Shown here: positions 30,681-42,576 of the stretch, piece by piece
Layout: the number at the start of each line of letters is the position of its first letter
Position numbering within the stretch: position 1 is the first letter of the stretch
DNA from: Anthoceros angustus
Taxonomy: Eukaryota > Streptophyta > Anthocerotopsida > Anthocerotales > Anthocerotaceae
Length of the DNA: 64,000 nt
NCBI GenBank assembly: GCA_010909165.1
Contig: MU008154.1
Span: 1,167,478-1,231,477, forward strand
Direction of reading: 5' to 3'
Position numbers and translations under genes: made by a program
The notes under the pieces: generated by a model
Seen by the model: the letters and a program-made list of their open reading frames with translations, nothing else
The model's database searches: none
What the model was told of the DNA's origin: nothing

Positions 30681-31549
30681 AACCTTACCTAGTTGTCCGG
30701 TGGTGGGTGACGAGAATAGCAATGCGTTTGAGGAAGGTACCTACCGGAGGAGATATTGGCTCCACACAATGTGATAGAGAGGGTTTGCGACAACGGAGGA
30801 AGCGACCCAAGCACTGGATCATTGTTGATATCGGAGACATTTATTTTGGCATCTGGGTTCTCGTTTGCAAGGGATAGCACTCTACAAGTCCGCATACGTG
30901 AGCTTATCAAGACAAAGCTATTCGAACTTCAACATCTACCGTGGAAGAAGGTAATAGGGTTGAAGATAACGAGACCACCAAGTTCGAGAGGAGATGCATT
31001 GGAGGAAAATGATGATTGGATGAAAATCCGAAAATAAGGGTGGTGTAGTTCGATGATGTGATGAAAGACATCCGACTTCCAAGACCAATCGCACAAGAAC
31101 CCGCGAGGCAACGGAACCGGACGCCATCGGTGCTTTTGAAGGCATGTTTGATGATGATCCGACAAGGTCACCGTCAAGGAGACTAAACACCGTAGAGGAT
31201 AGAAAGGTGATAGGGTATTCTTCGTAGCTTTAGGGCATAGGGTAGATAGATGAGGTGTGTCTATGTGGGCGTCCGCGATTTGTGCAACTTATGTCGTCGG
31301 GCTTCCGCCACATCCATGCACCTCCAAGAAGACATATTTCCTCAGTCGAATGATATATTTCGCACTCGTTTTGCCTTGTGCGCGCACAAGTTTGCGCATA
31401 CCCTTGTTTAGGCGCGCACTTACGCGCGCCTAGCCCCCACTTGGTATACAAAAACATATAGAACCACACAAATTGCAGAAACTACTGACATGCCGAAATT
31501 ATGGAAGAATTCGGTCACAGGCCCTTCATCACACCGACAAATTATCCAT
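30681..31549. other. Right part of the element block, nothing recognised
   Basis: Only short frames. The word gcgcacaagtttgcgca at about 31381-31397 resembles gcgcgcgtaagtttgcgcac near 17182, another sign of relatedness between the two halves of the block. Confidence 0.4.
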
Positions 31550-31716
31550 GAACACGAGTGCAAGGCGCCACCGCGGTGTAAATGACCGGACAGGAAGTGG
31601 TGCCGGAGCCGAGAATGCCCGAATCGATGTATGAACACCTACAAAACTCAACAAAAACCAACTTTTCGGCGGAATAGGGTTGGGATTTTTCCAAAACCCC
31701 TTTGATGAGAAACCTT
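31550..31716 (-). repeat. Right inverted repeat of the composite element
   Basis: Reverse complement of the left end (16270-16450) with small indels. The outermost bases are aaaggtttctc on the minus strand versus aaaggggtttctc on the left. No clean target-site duplication is visible outside. Confidence 0.8.
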
Positions 31717-32386
31717 TGCATTTGTATGGCACATGCCCTTGGGAGCCAGATGGACGGTATATACAAGGTGTGGTAAGATGCACCGGGGTCAACGTTCATG
31801 AAGAAATCCTTCAAGACAGACATGAAAGCCTACTACTCTAAGTTGATAGCTGTCATTTCCATGCTGAAGAAGGAAGCATGGGCGAGTGCAAACTGGCAGG
31901 ATGCGGCAATCAAGGAGGTGGTTGCCCTCATCACCGCAAAGGACCTCGAGTTTTTCCCGCATTTTCACGCCTACGCCCGGGATCGCAGTTGGGCAGGGAG
32001 GTGAGTATATAGGTGCACACTGAGATCGCATAGCAGCCTCGTCGTCTAGCTCCACGGCCTAGAGTGAGCAAAGGAGGATGTTTTCGAGTTCTCGTTCGGC
32101 AGAGGAGAGCTAATCGGGAGTGAGCGAGAGCAAGGGCAGGAAGGAAGAGTTGGCAGAAGAGGATGAGAAGGATGATCAGTGGGTTAAGGTGCACGGATCG
32201 ACTAGCGGGCATTCTGAGCAAGATTGGTGCGGTGCAATTGATGGTGCCCTAGACAGTTATAATAACATATGTAAGAAATTAAATGCAAATGTATTCCGGG
32301 TCTGCACTCTAGACATGATTCATAAAGTCTTGAAGTCTGTATGTGAACAACACATATATAAAAGAATTACAATTTGTACAACAAGT
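31717..32386. other. Flank of element block, weak open frames only
   Basis: Two plus-strand open frames (31798-32004 and 32120-32407) have ordinary composition but no recognised domain or partner exons. They are not called as genes. Confidence 0.4.
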
Positions 32387-32480
32387 GGTCTTTGGTGTAG
32401 TGGTTGAGAACTTGGATTGACATCCACAGATCCTGGTTGAGAACTTGGATTGACATCCACAGATCTTGGGTCCAAAACTT
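32387..32480 (+). repeat. tRNA-derived SINE-like sequence with 33-bp duplication
   Basis: The string tggtgtagtgg resembles a tRNA A box and gggtccaaaactt about 75 bases on resembles a B box. Between them a 33-bp unit starting tggttgagaacttgg is duplicated at 32401 and 32434. No intact tRNA cloverleaf is present. Confidence 0.35.
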
Positions 32481-32784
32481 CATGACTCAGTCATAGAGTT
32501 AATTTTGAAATGTATGACAAAAGTTTCTACATATACAAACTAACGAATAGATTTTAATGAGTTTTGTGAATTGGTCTAAAAGTGGTCATTAGTTTCGTTG
32601 TTCAGTCAACCGTACATTTGAATCCGCTAGGCACAATGTAATCAATTATTTTGATGCAGTATGACACAAGCTAAGCTCCGCGATAGTTCATGCCGCCCAA
32701 CTGCAGAAGTCCACATCTGCATCGTCGGCCGACGCTACCTACATCTTCACGTCTCCCATCTTACGTGGGCCAACGAAGAAGAAT

Positions 32785-33262
32785 AATTTTCTTTAAGTCC
32801 ACTAAGGATGGATTTTCCGTCATCGGACTTGGTACTTAACAATTTGTACCATGGTGTGCCTAGGCTACCTGCACCAAGAGCATCCACTCCCTTTAGGCAC
32901 CCCATCTAAGTACCGATTTAAGCGCATGATGCTTAATCACAAAGGACGGATTTCCGTCATGGGACTTGTACTTAACAACTTGTACCATGGTGTGCCTAGG
33001 CTACCTGCACCAAGAGCATCCACTCCCTTTAGGCACCCCATCTAAGTACCGATCTAAGCGTATGATGCTTAATAACGAAGGACGGATTTCCGTCATGGAA
33101 CTTGGTCCTTAACAACTTGTACCATGGTGTGCCTCGGCTACTTGCACCAAGGGCATCCACTCCCTTAGGCACCTCATCTATGTACGGGCATCCACCCCCC
33201 TAGGCACCCCATCTATGTACCCATCTAAACGCATGATGCTTAATCACGAAGTTCTTATAAAT
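32785..33262. repeat. Dispersed repeat family, locus 1 (about three tandem copies)
   Basis: Starts gaagaagaataatttt then tttaagtccactaagga. Each copy of about 127 bp contains the small dyad GACGGATTTCCGTC (or a close variant), a ttgtaccatggtgtgcct block, a ctacctgcaccaag block and aagtaccgat...gatgcttaa. Related single copies lie at 41528 and 47079. Confidence 0.85.
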
Positions 33263-34117
33263 GTGTGTTCATTTAGCCTAACCCATTTGGACATGGGCTT
33301 TGCACATGCCCATCACAAATTCACAACCATACATGCCATATCCTAGATTGCACTAAAAAACTAGTTTACCCGTACATGGGAACGCGTAACTATCTGCCCC
33401 ATTGCCAAAAGGCAATAAGATACAGATCACCCCATGTGTGGTGGGAATCGCAAGTGGAGCAGCTTCTGGGATGGTTGATCCGACCACCATTACCAAGCTT
33501 CAGTCCGACTCAGTCTGGCCCAGTCCATTCAAGAACAAGGCCCTGCAGACTGCAGTGTGCTGCGTCAGCTTTTTGTGGACCTCGAAAGTAGCCGCCCATA
33601 TTCCGCGTTGGAGACTGGCGGGATACCTACACCTGTGCGGTGTACTGTATAAAAGTTGTATCTAAATGCAAATGCAAGTGTATCGGGGTGGGTGGGACCC
33701 ACGATAGTCAAATCTCCTCCCTCTCGCAGTCGTGGAGTGACGAGTCGCGGGCAGCCCGGGTGCCGATCCTCGGGCGAGATTCCTCGTTGCCTGGTAAAAT
33801 CCAGGAGGCTTTACCTGGTCCCCGCGCTGCATTGCAGTTGGGCTGATTCACGCTCCAGGCGAAATTGCTGGGCTGCTGCCGAAGCCCCGCGGACTGGTGT
33901 CCGGTCTCTCTGCTCATCGAGAACGGGCGGAAGGTTGCCTATCGCTTTGCGCAGCTGGGGACTGGGCTTTGCGTTTGGGACTGTTCGGGATCGGGAGTTG
34001 TGGGCTGGAGTGAAGTGGATTGGCGACTGGGCTTTGCTGGATTTTGGGTTCTGGGGAGGATCTGGGTTTGATGAAGACGGGGCGGTCCAGGAGCAGGGAA
34101 TCGAGGTAGCGGGAGAG
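33263..34117. promoter_or_regulatory. Upstream region of the ABCG gene
   Basis: Turns GC-rich after about 33700. A long open frame runs from 33656 into the ABCG first exon, but its upstream part is Arg/Ser-rich without similarity to the family, so it is taken as 5' UTR/promoter. Confidence 0.5.
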
Positions 34118-37100
34118 ATGGGTGGGTGCTCCCGGGGCGCAGGCAGCAGGATGGTCTGGGTCCTGGCGATTTTGGTGTTGGCGGCGCTGGTGTCTGGGCA
34201 GCAGCCGCCCCCCTTGACGTTTCCCCCGGGGTTCGACTCGGGGCCTCCTCCTCCGCTCGGGATTCCGCCGGGCCGGCCGCTGCCGCCCGGCGTTGGCCTG
34301 GCGCCGCCCGGGCTGCTGCTATCGCCCAGCGACGCCGATGTGCTGAACTCGCTCACTGCCAACCTCACCGGTCAGGTCAAGGAGAAGCTGGACTTCTGTA
34401 TCGTGGATGTGTAAGTGGGAGCGTGTATGGACTGGTGGGTTTTGTTGGGTTTGTGGGAATTCCTGGTGACGCGCTTTGTGGGGTCGATCTGGGGTTGCAG
34501 GGAGAAGGACCGGGATGATGCATTCAAGTACGAGGACGACTTGTTCATCGCGAAGTGTGCTAGTGGGCTAAGTAAGGCGTTAGGCTTGAAAAGGATTTTA
34601 TTGTGTTGTGTTGGGTTGGGTTGGATTGGAGTTCAGCTCGGTTGGCTGGGCTGATGTGAGTCTGTTTCTGCAGCTGATTTTCAGAGCCGATTGTGTTCTC
34701 CTGGGGAAGTGAGGTTGTACATCGACACCCTTGTTCAGCAGACAGACTTTCTGCCCACCCCGAACTGCAATGAGACCAACACCAGCGAGGGGTGCAGTCC
34801 TGGGTGGGCAGCCAGCACTGGAGCCACCCCTAGCTCGCCCTTTGCTCCTCCACCACCAGTTCCAGATCCTAACTTCGTTCCATCTCGTCAACTTTTTCCG
34901 GCACCCTGCTGTGACGGCTTCTTCTGCCCCGGTGGGCTCACCTGCATGATGCGTAAGTGGGCCTCGTCAGCAGTCTTGGTTTGGTGTGCTTGTAAGTTGG
35001 GGATGGAGTGGAGTGAAGAGCGTGACAAGCTGGTGTGGCCTTCTGTTTTCCCGCAGCTTGTCCTAAAGGAGCGTATTGTCCACAGGCATACGACAATCCC
35101 AAGAGTGGTCGATGTGAACCGTATGTACATGTCGCATCTTCTGTTGCAATGTCTTGTCTTGTCTTGTCTTGTCTTGTCCAGTTTGTAGCTTCTGTTCAGA
35201 TGGGACGCTGCAGTCGGCGTTGCATGTTTGGAAGAACGTGGAAGAACGTGGCTGATTGAGTCATGTTCATGACATACAGGTATGGCTACCAGCGCCCACC
35301 ACAGGGGTGTGGAGGGGCTGATAGGTGGTCAGCCGTGACTCAGTCGTTAGGAATCTTTTGCGAGGGTGGGTTCTACTGCCCTTCTCCCATCGAGAAGGAG
35401 AATTGCACCAAAGGGTAATCTTGGTGTGATTTTTCTATGTGTAGGCCTTCATGCCTTGTTTTCATCAGCAGTGTCGGACGTATATTAGCTTTCCGTGGTG
35501 TGCCCTTCTAGTAACTGGGTTTGTGGGACAGTGCAGGCATTTCTGTAGGTTGGGTGCTTTACAAGAATCCAGTAAGCAATCCGCAGCCCAGTCTGTTTGC
35601 GAGCAGAAGCTTTCGATTGTCAGCAAGTTGGTTGTGTTGGAGGTCTAGGAGCTGCAAGCATGCTTAGCATCCATTCTGTGCTGACTTTCGTGGTGGTCTT
35701 GTCTATGTGGAAGTGCAGTTTGTTCGAAGCTGACAATATGTGGTAAAGGCACGGAAAAGCAGAATCTGGCAAGCTTTGGCATCATCTTAATTGTATGGTC
35801 TGGCAGCTCCTGGATATCTGAGCTTTAGGCCACTTGGATTCCGTTTCTCAAGCTTCCTAAACTTTGTGTGTACAGCATATGAAACTGACAGCGAACTTCC
35901 ATGGTCACAGATTCTGTTGGCTATTATATTGGTTGTCGTGCATGCCGTCTCCGACAACCTCATGCAGCTCAGGGAGCGTAGGAAAGCCAAAGCACGAGAA
36001 GCTGCAGCCAAGGAAGCTAGAGATTATGTTTCAGCAGGAGAAAGGTGGCGGTCAGGGGTGCTGAAAAATGCATCTGCCATCTCTGATCGACTTGGAAAGA
36101 CTCTGACTAGGCTGACGACGTCCAGAGCTCCTCCAGGTCCGGATGGACGGTCACTCACGTCTCCGGCGATGTTCAAGTCCCATGAGCTGACTGTAATGAC
36201 CCACACCACCATTGATGAAGAGGGCTCATTCCACGAAAGACGGCCTTCGAAGACGGATTTGTATCCGGATACTGAAGATCTGTATCCGAGCAATGACGTC
36301 CCAGAGGTGGCTCTTCCTCAAGGCATTTCAGAGGAACAGCCCATGGCCGTGGCCCCAGGATCTCTCGCACATACCCAAAGCCAGATGTTTAAGTATGCGT
36401 ATGGACAAATTGAAAAGGAGAAATTCACCATGAATCAGGGATACTCTGAGCTTCTGAAGGGTAGGGCCCGACCACCCATTGAGTTGAGTTTCAAGAACCT
36501 GTCTCTGTTTCTGAAGGGTAGTGGAAAGAAGATATTGTCTAATGTCACTGGAAAGCTGTCGCCGGGAAGGATTACAGCCGTGATGGGGCCTTCTGGGGCT
36601 GGAAAGACGACTTTCCTCAATGCTTTGGCCGGAAAAGCGACTCACAGCACCACAACAGGCCTTGTGCTCATCAATGGCAAGCCTGGCTCCATCCATCACT
36701 TCAAGAAGATTATTGGGTTTGTGCCCCAGGATGATATCGTTCACGGGACCCTAACTGTGGAGGAGAATCTGTGGTTCAGCGCTAATTACAGGCACGTCTG
36801 TTTGCTACATTTCTGATGCATTACATCCTGTTTGCAGCCTGACAGAGTAGAAGGAGCTCATGTCTGGTTTGCCTTTGTCTTTCAGGCTTCCAGTTAACAT
36901 GCCACAGGCAGAGAAAATTTTTGTAGTTGAGCGTGTCATAAGCGGTCTGGGTTTGTCGCTTATAAGGGATTCCCTAGTAGGAACTGTGGAGAGGCGTGGA
37001 ATCTCTGGAGGACAGCGGAAGCGAGTGAATGTTGGGCTGGAAATGGTGATGGAACCATCGTTGCTCATTCTTGATGAGCCAACGTCTGGTTTGGACAGTA

Positions 37101-39033
37101 CATCATCACGCCTGGTGCTGCAGGCACTTAGAAGGGAGGCAGCGTCTGGTGTGAATGTTGGAGTAGTCTTGCATCAGCCCAGGTGATCTAGCTTTACATC
37201 ATGTTCTTGATGAAGGCCTTTACTTACAGTTTGTCTCATCTGACTACCTTCTCCTGGGTTGATGGCCGTGGCAGCTATGGCTTGTTCAAGATGTTTGATG
37301 ATGTCATGTTCCTAGCAAAAGGAGGGCGGACTGCATACCTTGGCCCAGTCGACGAAGTGGAGGAGTATTTTGCGAGCTTAGGAGCTAAAGTGCCTGAAAG
37401 GATCAATCCCCCCGACCATGTCATGGACACTCTTGAAGGATTAATCAAACCAGGTTTGTATAAATCTCCGCACACTGAAAGTACACAGTCTCCTGTTCGC
37501 GTTTTGCCCGTTGTGAATCTGCAGCAGCTCAGAAGCTTGAAGTGCGTCCACCCACCCATAATGTTGCGTGCAGATGATCCTGATTTTGACAAAGAGATGC
37601 TTCCAATTTTGTGGATGCAACATAAGGGGTACGAAATCCCTCCGGATGACCTGTTTGCGATGCAAGATGGGAAAAGGTCGGAGTCGAGCCAAAAAAGAAG
37701 GACAATTCAGCTGGGCAACATGGTTGTAAAGACCAACACTTTTATGCAGGAAGCTCTGGAGGAGTTTAGAATATATGTGGCTGTCCGTGTTGATGGTTTG
37801 AAGACAGCGTTTGCCAAGTTGCCAGACCTTTCCAACAGAGAAGTTCCTGGATTTTTCAGGCAATTCGTTGTCATCCTGAGAAGGTGCAGCCCCTATTCAC
37901 ACTCTCGGAGTGTACCTTGCTGCTTGTTCCAGTCGTGTAACTGACAACGACCACGCCATGATGCTGCAGGGTTGCAAAACAGAGGTTCCGGGAATCCAGA
38001 CTGCAGATACAGGACTACATTATCCTGTTGCTTGCTGGCGGATGTCTGGGGTTTTTGTCCCCCATCACTGACCAGAACATGGGAACAGGGGGCTACACCT
38101 ATACCATCATCGCTCTGTGTAAGTGAAGCCCATCTGTAACGGTTGTTTCAAATAGGTCCATGTTTGCATGTCAACTTGACTTCTGCTGTTCAACGCATTC
38201 TACCTGACTCTGTGTCTCTCCCGTGCAGCGCTCCTGTGCATGATTGCAGCCTTGAGGACATTTTCCAATGATAAGCTAACGTATTACAGAGAAAGTGCGT
38301 CCGGTATCAACAGACTAGCATATTTCCTGGCCAAAGACACAGTGGACCATTTCAATACAGTCGTCAAGCCTCTCGTTTATCTATCCATGTTCTACTTCTT
38401 CAATTCTCCTCGCTCCTCGTTCGTAGCAAATTACATAGTCACACTGTCTTTAGTTTACTGTGTAACTGGATTCGGGTACATCTTTGCAATCCTGATGCAA
38501 CCAGGTCCTGCTCAGTTGGTGAGTTCCTCTTCCAGCTGCCTGCCCCACAGATCACTGTCTTGGAGTAAATCTGATGTCGCTCGCTCACTTGTTCCCTGTG
38601 GTCGCAGTGGTCTGTGTTTGTTCCTATCATTGGAACATTGATCGCATCCAAGAACGCTGGGTTTGTGTGGGTTATTGCCCACATCAGCTTCGCTAAATGG
38701 GCACTGGAGGCTTATGTGATTGCCCTCGCTTCCAGGTATGACTTGTTGCCTGACATCTCTTGCTGCCGAAGGATGTGCTTTGTTTGTTTCTTCGTCCTGT
38801 GAGGAAAGAGAAAAAAGGATCGCAACCGCCCCTTGGATTGTAAGAGCTATTTTCGACTGCTGTGCAGATACCCCGGTGTGTGGCTGATAACAAGGTGTGC
38901 GCTCCTGAAAAAGCAGCGGTACCGGCTAGATGAATTTAATATGTGTATAGGTATCCTCATCGGTTATGGCGCTCTCGCAAGGGTGGTGGCCTTCCTGTGC
39001 CTGGTCTTTGCTAACCGCAATCGGCAGAAGTGA
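34118..39033 (+). CDS. ABC transporter G family, half-size with long N-terminus (ABCG24/28 type)
   Basis: Fifteen exons, 1116 aa: 34118-34410, 34501-34571, 34674-34952, 35057-35120, 35280-35414, 35537-35571, 35719-35792, 35911-36791, 36886-37182, 37275-37453, 37574-37883, 37970-38118, 38229-38518, 38608-38735, 38868-39033. A signal-peptide-like start ([16 protein letters not shown]) is followed by a Pro-rich and Cys-rich extracellular region ([34 protein letters not shown]), then a first membrane helix ([17 protein letters not shown]) and a basic linker. The nucleotide-binding domain has Walker [10 protein letters not shown], signature ISGGQRKR, Walker [14 protein letters not shown] and H-loop VLHQPS. 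An ABC2-type membrane domain ([15 protein letters not shown] to the end) follows. Length and architecture match the plant subgroup with ABCG24 and ABCG28. The intron after exon 8 begins with GC instead of GT. Substrate unknown. Confidence 0.95.
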
Positions 39034-39503
39034 AAGCCACTCCACTTGCGCCTTCTCCTCCTGTGTGATCCCCCATTTTTCTGCATCTTGCAGGCCATAG
39101 TAAAGAACACCTTTTGTGAGCTCGGATGTCCTTTTCTAGGAGACCTCTCCTACCGTGGATAGGAGACATGGGGGAAATTGTCTCCTGTTTCTACGTGCAG
39201 TATTGCAAACAGGCGACCTTCCTGTTTGCTATCTGCACATTCCGAGAGCTGTTGAAACAGGATGCCTGTCGAGAAAGGCCCTGTTACAGGGAGCTATTAA
39301 GTTTTCGGATTTGACGAGTCAGTTAAGCGATGCAACTAGTATCCTTAAATTTCAAATCGGTGGAAGTAACAACAGGTGCAAAATCGAACCTTTCGATCAG
39401 AAACGGATCGAGTGATCTCAATAGAAAGAGCATGTCACTGCAAAATTTGCATAGCGTTACAAATTGCGGGAAAACCCAGAGCTCGGTAATTAACCAGCCT
39501 TGA
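39034..39503. other. Convergent 3' flanks of ABCG and EMC6
   Basis: 470 bases between two stop codons facing each other. Both 3' UTRs should lie here. No other feature seen. Confidence 0.5.
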
Positions 39504-40260
39504 TCAGAATATGTGCACAATATCGTAAGCAAAGCTGGAAATTTGTCAAAGAAGCCCGCAAGTAACATGGCATAAACCGCAAGGACACGTATCGTACCAG
39601 CGAAAACGGAATCAGAAAGGGCACAAATGAATCTAAGTTTTGAAGGATACGTCCAGAAAAGAACAAAAGACTTCAGGGCGATGGCGCCAGCACAGAACAA
39701 GATCCCAAGTCAGTTCATAACGGAAATGATCAGAGAACAACACCAGGACCAGCAGAATACACTGATACCCACCATGAAACCTTGAGTTACACCATCGAAA
39801 AACACCCGTTGCTTTGAGTCGAAGTAAGTGGAGACCCTGAAGCCAGCCTTCAGGGCTAGGGCAACAGATCCGAGAAGCATGATCACGAAGTAGCACAAAA
39901 AGCCAGACAATGCAGTCAAGCCTAAAACTCCAGCCACCACCCCGGCAATGATGGCCAGGAACGTCCGGCTGCAGCAAGTACCAAGCTTGCAAAATATTAG
40001 CGTGGAGACCTAGCCCGCAAGAATCCCGTAGAACATGAACACGGCCAGCCATACTGGACCCTCAGCCACAATTGAAGAACTGTGCAAACAATTCCAAGCT
40101 AGGTCTACATCACAAGACACCCCAAGATGTTCCTCTACACCATAGCAGACCTGTAATACACAATTCTCATGTTGTGCTGCATGTTCTCTGCACTGTAAGC
40201 CGGAACTTCATCCAAACCACCATCACTCTTCGTGGCCTCCACCCTCGCCCGCCCTGCCAT
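39504..40260 (-). CDS. EMC6: ER membrane protein complex subunit 6
   Basis: Four small exons (40151-40260, 39773-39968, 39651-39670, 39504-39534) give 118 aa. The N-terminus MAGRARVEATKS leads to SAENMQHNMRIVYYSRTF, then two hydrophobic hairpin segments (IIAGVVAGVLGLTALSGF and FVIMLLGSVALALKAGF), TYFDSKQRVFFDG, and a third membrane segment split over three exons ending SFVLFWTFAYDIVHIF. The sequence fits plant EMC6, which is about 110-118 aa. EMC inserts tail-anchored and multi-pass proteins into the ER membrane. The gene is invisible as a simple open frame because the stop-terminated frames read through introns. The third exon is only 20 bases. Phases across all junctions are consistent (357 coding bases). 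Confidence 0.92.
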
Positions 40261-41527
40261 CGCGGAAGCAAATACCTGCTGCTTAATATCGGAAGAGGAC
40301 AATCACTGAAACAACCACGGCTCGGGCCTGGCAGTGTCTGTGACCAAATTGCCCACGGATTCGATCCACACAACTCGAGCTGCCTACTACTTCATGTGTA
40401 GCATACGTCTAGGGTTTTCTACACGCTTCTACTTCGCTTATTCCTCCAAAAATCGCCGGCACAATCCTAACGGGTCGTGACCAGGTCGCACAGATCGCAC
40501 CCGAGTCCCGCCACGCCAAGGGTGACCGTCCTTCTTCGGTAGATCCCTGTCGGAGACAGAAATTTCTCGTACCGCGCTCACCAGCTTCGGACAACGTCTC
40601 GGTGACCGTGCCCCTAAAAGGCAAAAGTTGCTTTTATGGTGAAGGTGCCAACCAGTTGGAAAACCTAGAACGCGTTTGCGAGGCATCGAAGCGGATGCTT
40701 GGCTTGGCCACAGCAAGAATGGAGCTGTTCTTACCTTCTATTCAGCCAGAGCTTACCGATGGATACTTCTTCTCCAAGAGCGATCTGGATTCCAGACCTT
40801 GTCCAGCCGGAATTGTATGCAACAAGGCACGAACTGTTGCATTCGACAAATCAGATGGCATTTCCAAATCGGAGATGGAGGAAACAAGTGCTTCTCGCAT
40901 CTTAGATGAATTCAAGAGCCGTTTCCACGACCTCGTTCGGGAATGACACATCCGGCAGAGATTTGGCAGAAAAAGTGCGATTCCTTCAAGACTGCACAAG
41001 GTCGTGCTCAAGGTCGTGTTCCTCGTGTGATTTTCACAGCAACGCACGATTCCCTACAACCGAGCTCCGGAGAACCGATGATCGCACACGTCCACCGTCG
41101 CTATTGACAATTTGGAAGCAACGTACATACACGCCCGGCCAAATAGTGAACTGTGACACCTAACGAGAGACAGTACCCTACCCTAGGGTCGTGAAGGAAA
41201 GGCACGTCCAGCCGTAGATGCGCGAGATCCACGGCTGCGCCGGGCGCAAACGTGCTCCCACGTGTGTTACGCGAGTCGCGGGCCCGGCCTTTCAACCCCG
41301 CTTGTCGGCAGGAGTCATAAAGGAGATATAATGGCCACCGCTGCCGCTAAAACAAAAGGACTGCGCAGGCGCAGGCAAACAAAATCAGAACCGGCTTCGG
41401 ACGCGAGTCCCGACAAACTGACTGAATTCTAGCATTACTGCATTACTCGCATTTCACGAATCACGTCTCAAAGGAAAAATTACCAGCCTCCCAATCCCCC
41501 ATGATCAACGCGGTTCCATATTGTTAA
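40261..41527. other. EMC6 upstream region, no further gene accepted
   Basis: Contains the EMC6 promoter/5' UTR at its left end. A plus-strand open frame to 40946 opens at a GTG and has no recognised domain. It has ordinary composition (FLPSIQPELTDGYFFSK) and remains possible but unsupported. Confidence 0.45.
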
Positions 41528-41730
41528 GAAGAAGAATTTTATTTAAGTCCACTAAGGACGGATTTCCGTCATGGGACTTGGTACTTTACAACTTGTACCA
41601 TGGTGTGCCTAAGCTACTTGCACCAAGGGCATCCAATCCCTTTAGGAACCTCATCTAAGTACCCATCCAAGCTCAGGATGCTTAATCACGGCGTTCTTAT
41701 AAATGTGTGTCCATTTGGCCTAGGCCGTTA
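41528..41730. repeat. Dispersed repeat family, locus 2
   Basis: One copy of the family seen at 32785: a gaagaagaatttt edge, the GGACGGATTTCCGTC dyad, ttgtaccatggtgtgcct, gatgcttaatcacg, then tcttataaatgtgtg. Confidence 0.85.
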
Positions 41731-42576
41731 AGACGATTTCTATGTCGCTTATAGGTCGCTGATTGCGACCGGGAACTGGACGTGGCTATATACATTACGT
41801 CGTGTATACGTATTAGAGGGTATGAATGGCGGACGAGGACCTCTTTTGAACTACGTCGGCAGCAGCGTTTGGTAAGTGAGTAAGAACGGCGAGTTTTTTT
41901 TTTCTTTCTTCTCTCTACCTACGTTCGCTGCTAGCTAACGTTTGATTTGCTTTCAGTGGTAGTGTCTCGTCCCACGCTCTCGGCGCAGGCCATAAAATTG
42001 TTTGTGCCTAGCCAGACCAAAGGCAAACTTCAGTTTGGAGAGTCCTGGTTGCGAGACAGTGATGAGGCAGGATCGGAAGCCAGGCTCTGATTTTAGGTGA
42101 AGTTTTACGGACGGGGAGCCGCGCTGCTCAGAATGCTGTGCTAGCTTGTGCGAAAATAAGTCGGGCATTGCGCTATTGGATTGAGAGGCCTGCGGTGGCG
42201 AATCTGCGGGAGGCGAGGTCGGAAACTGGATCATGCCCGGCAGGTTTGTTTTCTGCCAGATCGGGTACAGGAAGCAGAGGGGAGGCTGGGAGTGGGAGGG
42301 GGAGTCGGAGTCAGTAGGTCAGTTTTGGACATGATAGGCACGAGCTAGGAGGAGGGGCTGGGACTTATTGCCTGCTGCGGATCCATACACAGCTGCAGAT
42401 TGCGATGCTCCTCGTGCAGGAGACGTCTTGTAAGCTTAGCATGGTGTCGGTTGTCCTCCGCGGGAGTGTGGAAAGGGATGGAAAAGATTGTGCTAGAAGT
42501 AGGTTAGCTTGAGGTAGGTCGTTTTTCGTACAGGGGATCAGAGCGAGGGGTGGCGGGATTTGAGCTGGTGGCCACC
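41731..42576. promoter_or_regulatory. Upstream region of the nucleotide-sugar transporter gene
   Basis: No gene. It includes a pyrimidine-rich stretch with a T-tract at about 41896 and becomes G-rich (ggaggctggg...gggagtcgg) towards the gene. It probably holds promoter and 5' UTR. Confidence 0.4.

Larger units (their letters stand above)
16263..31716. mobile_element. Composite mobile-element block with inverted ends (GHTHxxID / DUF7869-like family)
   Basis: About 15.4 kb flanked by related inverted repeats (16270-16450 and 31550-31716). Inside lie broken open frames of one family in both orientations, satellite-like arrays and local duplications, and no intact gene. Whether this is one large decayed element or several nested or adjacent relics of the same family cannot be decided from one sequence. 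The plus-strand frames contain the motif (F)LLVGHTHxxID(Q)MFSCFSKSL, which I associate with the DUF7869 proteins often found in mobile DNA of plants and algae. That assignment is from memory of the motif and has not been searched. Confidence 0.6.

Noticed and set aside
33656-34117. 154-codon N-terminal extension of the ABCG frame
   Set aside because: Arg/Ser-rich with no family similarity. The signal-peptide-like start lies downstream, so this is treated as upstream region.
40602-40946. 114-codon plus-strand open frame
   Set aside because: Opens at GTG, has no recognised domain or splice partners, and only mildly protein-like composition. Not enough to call a gene.
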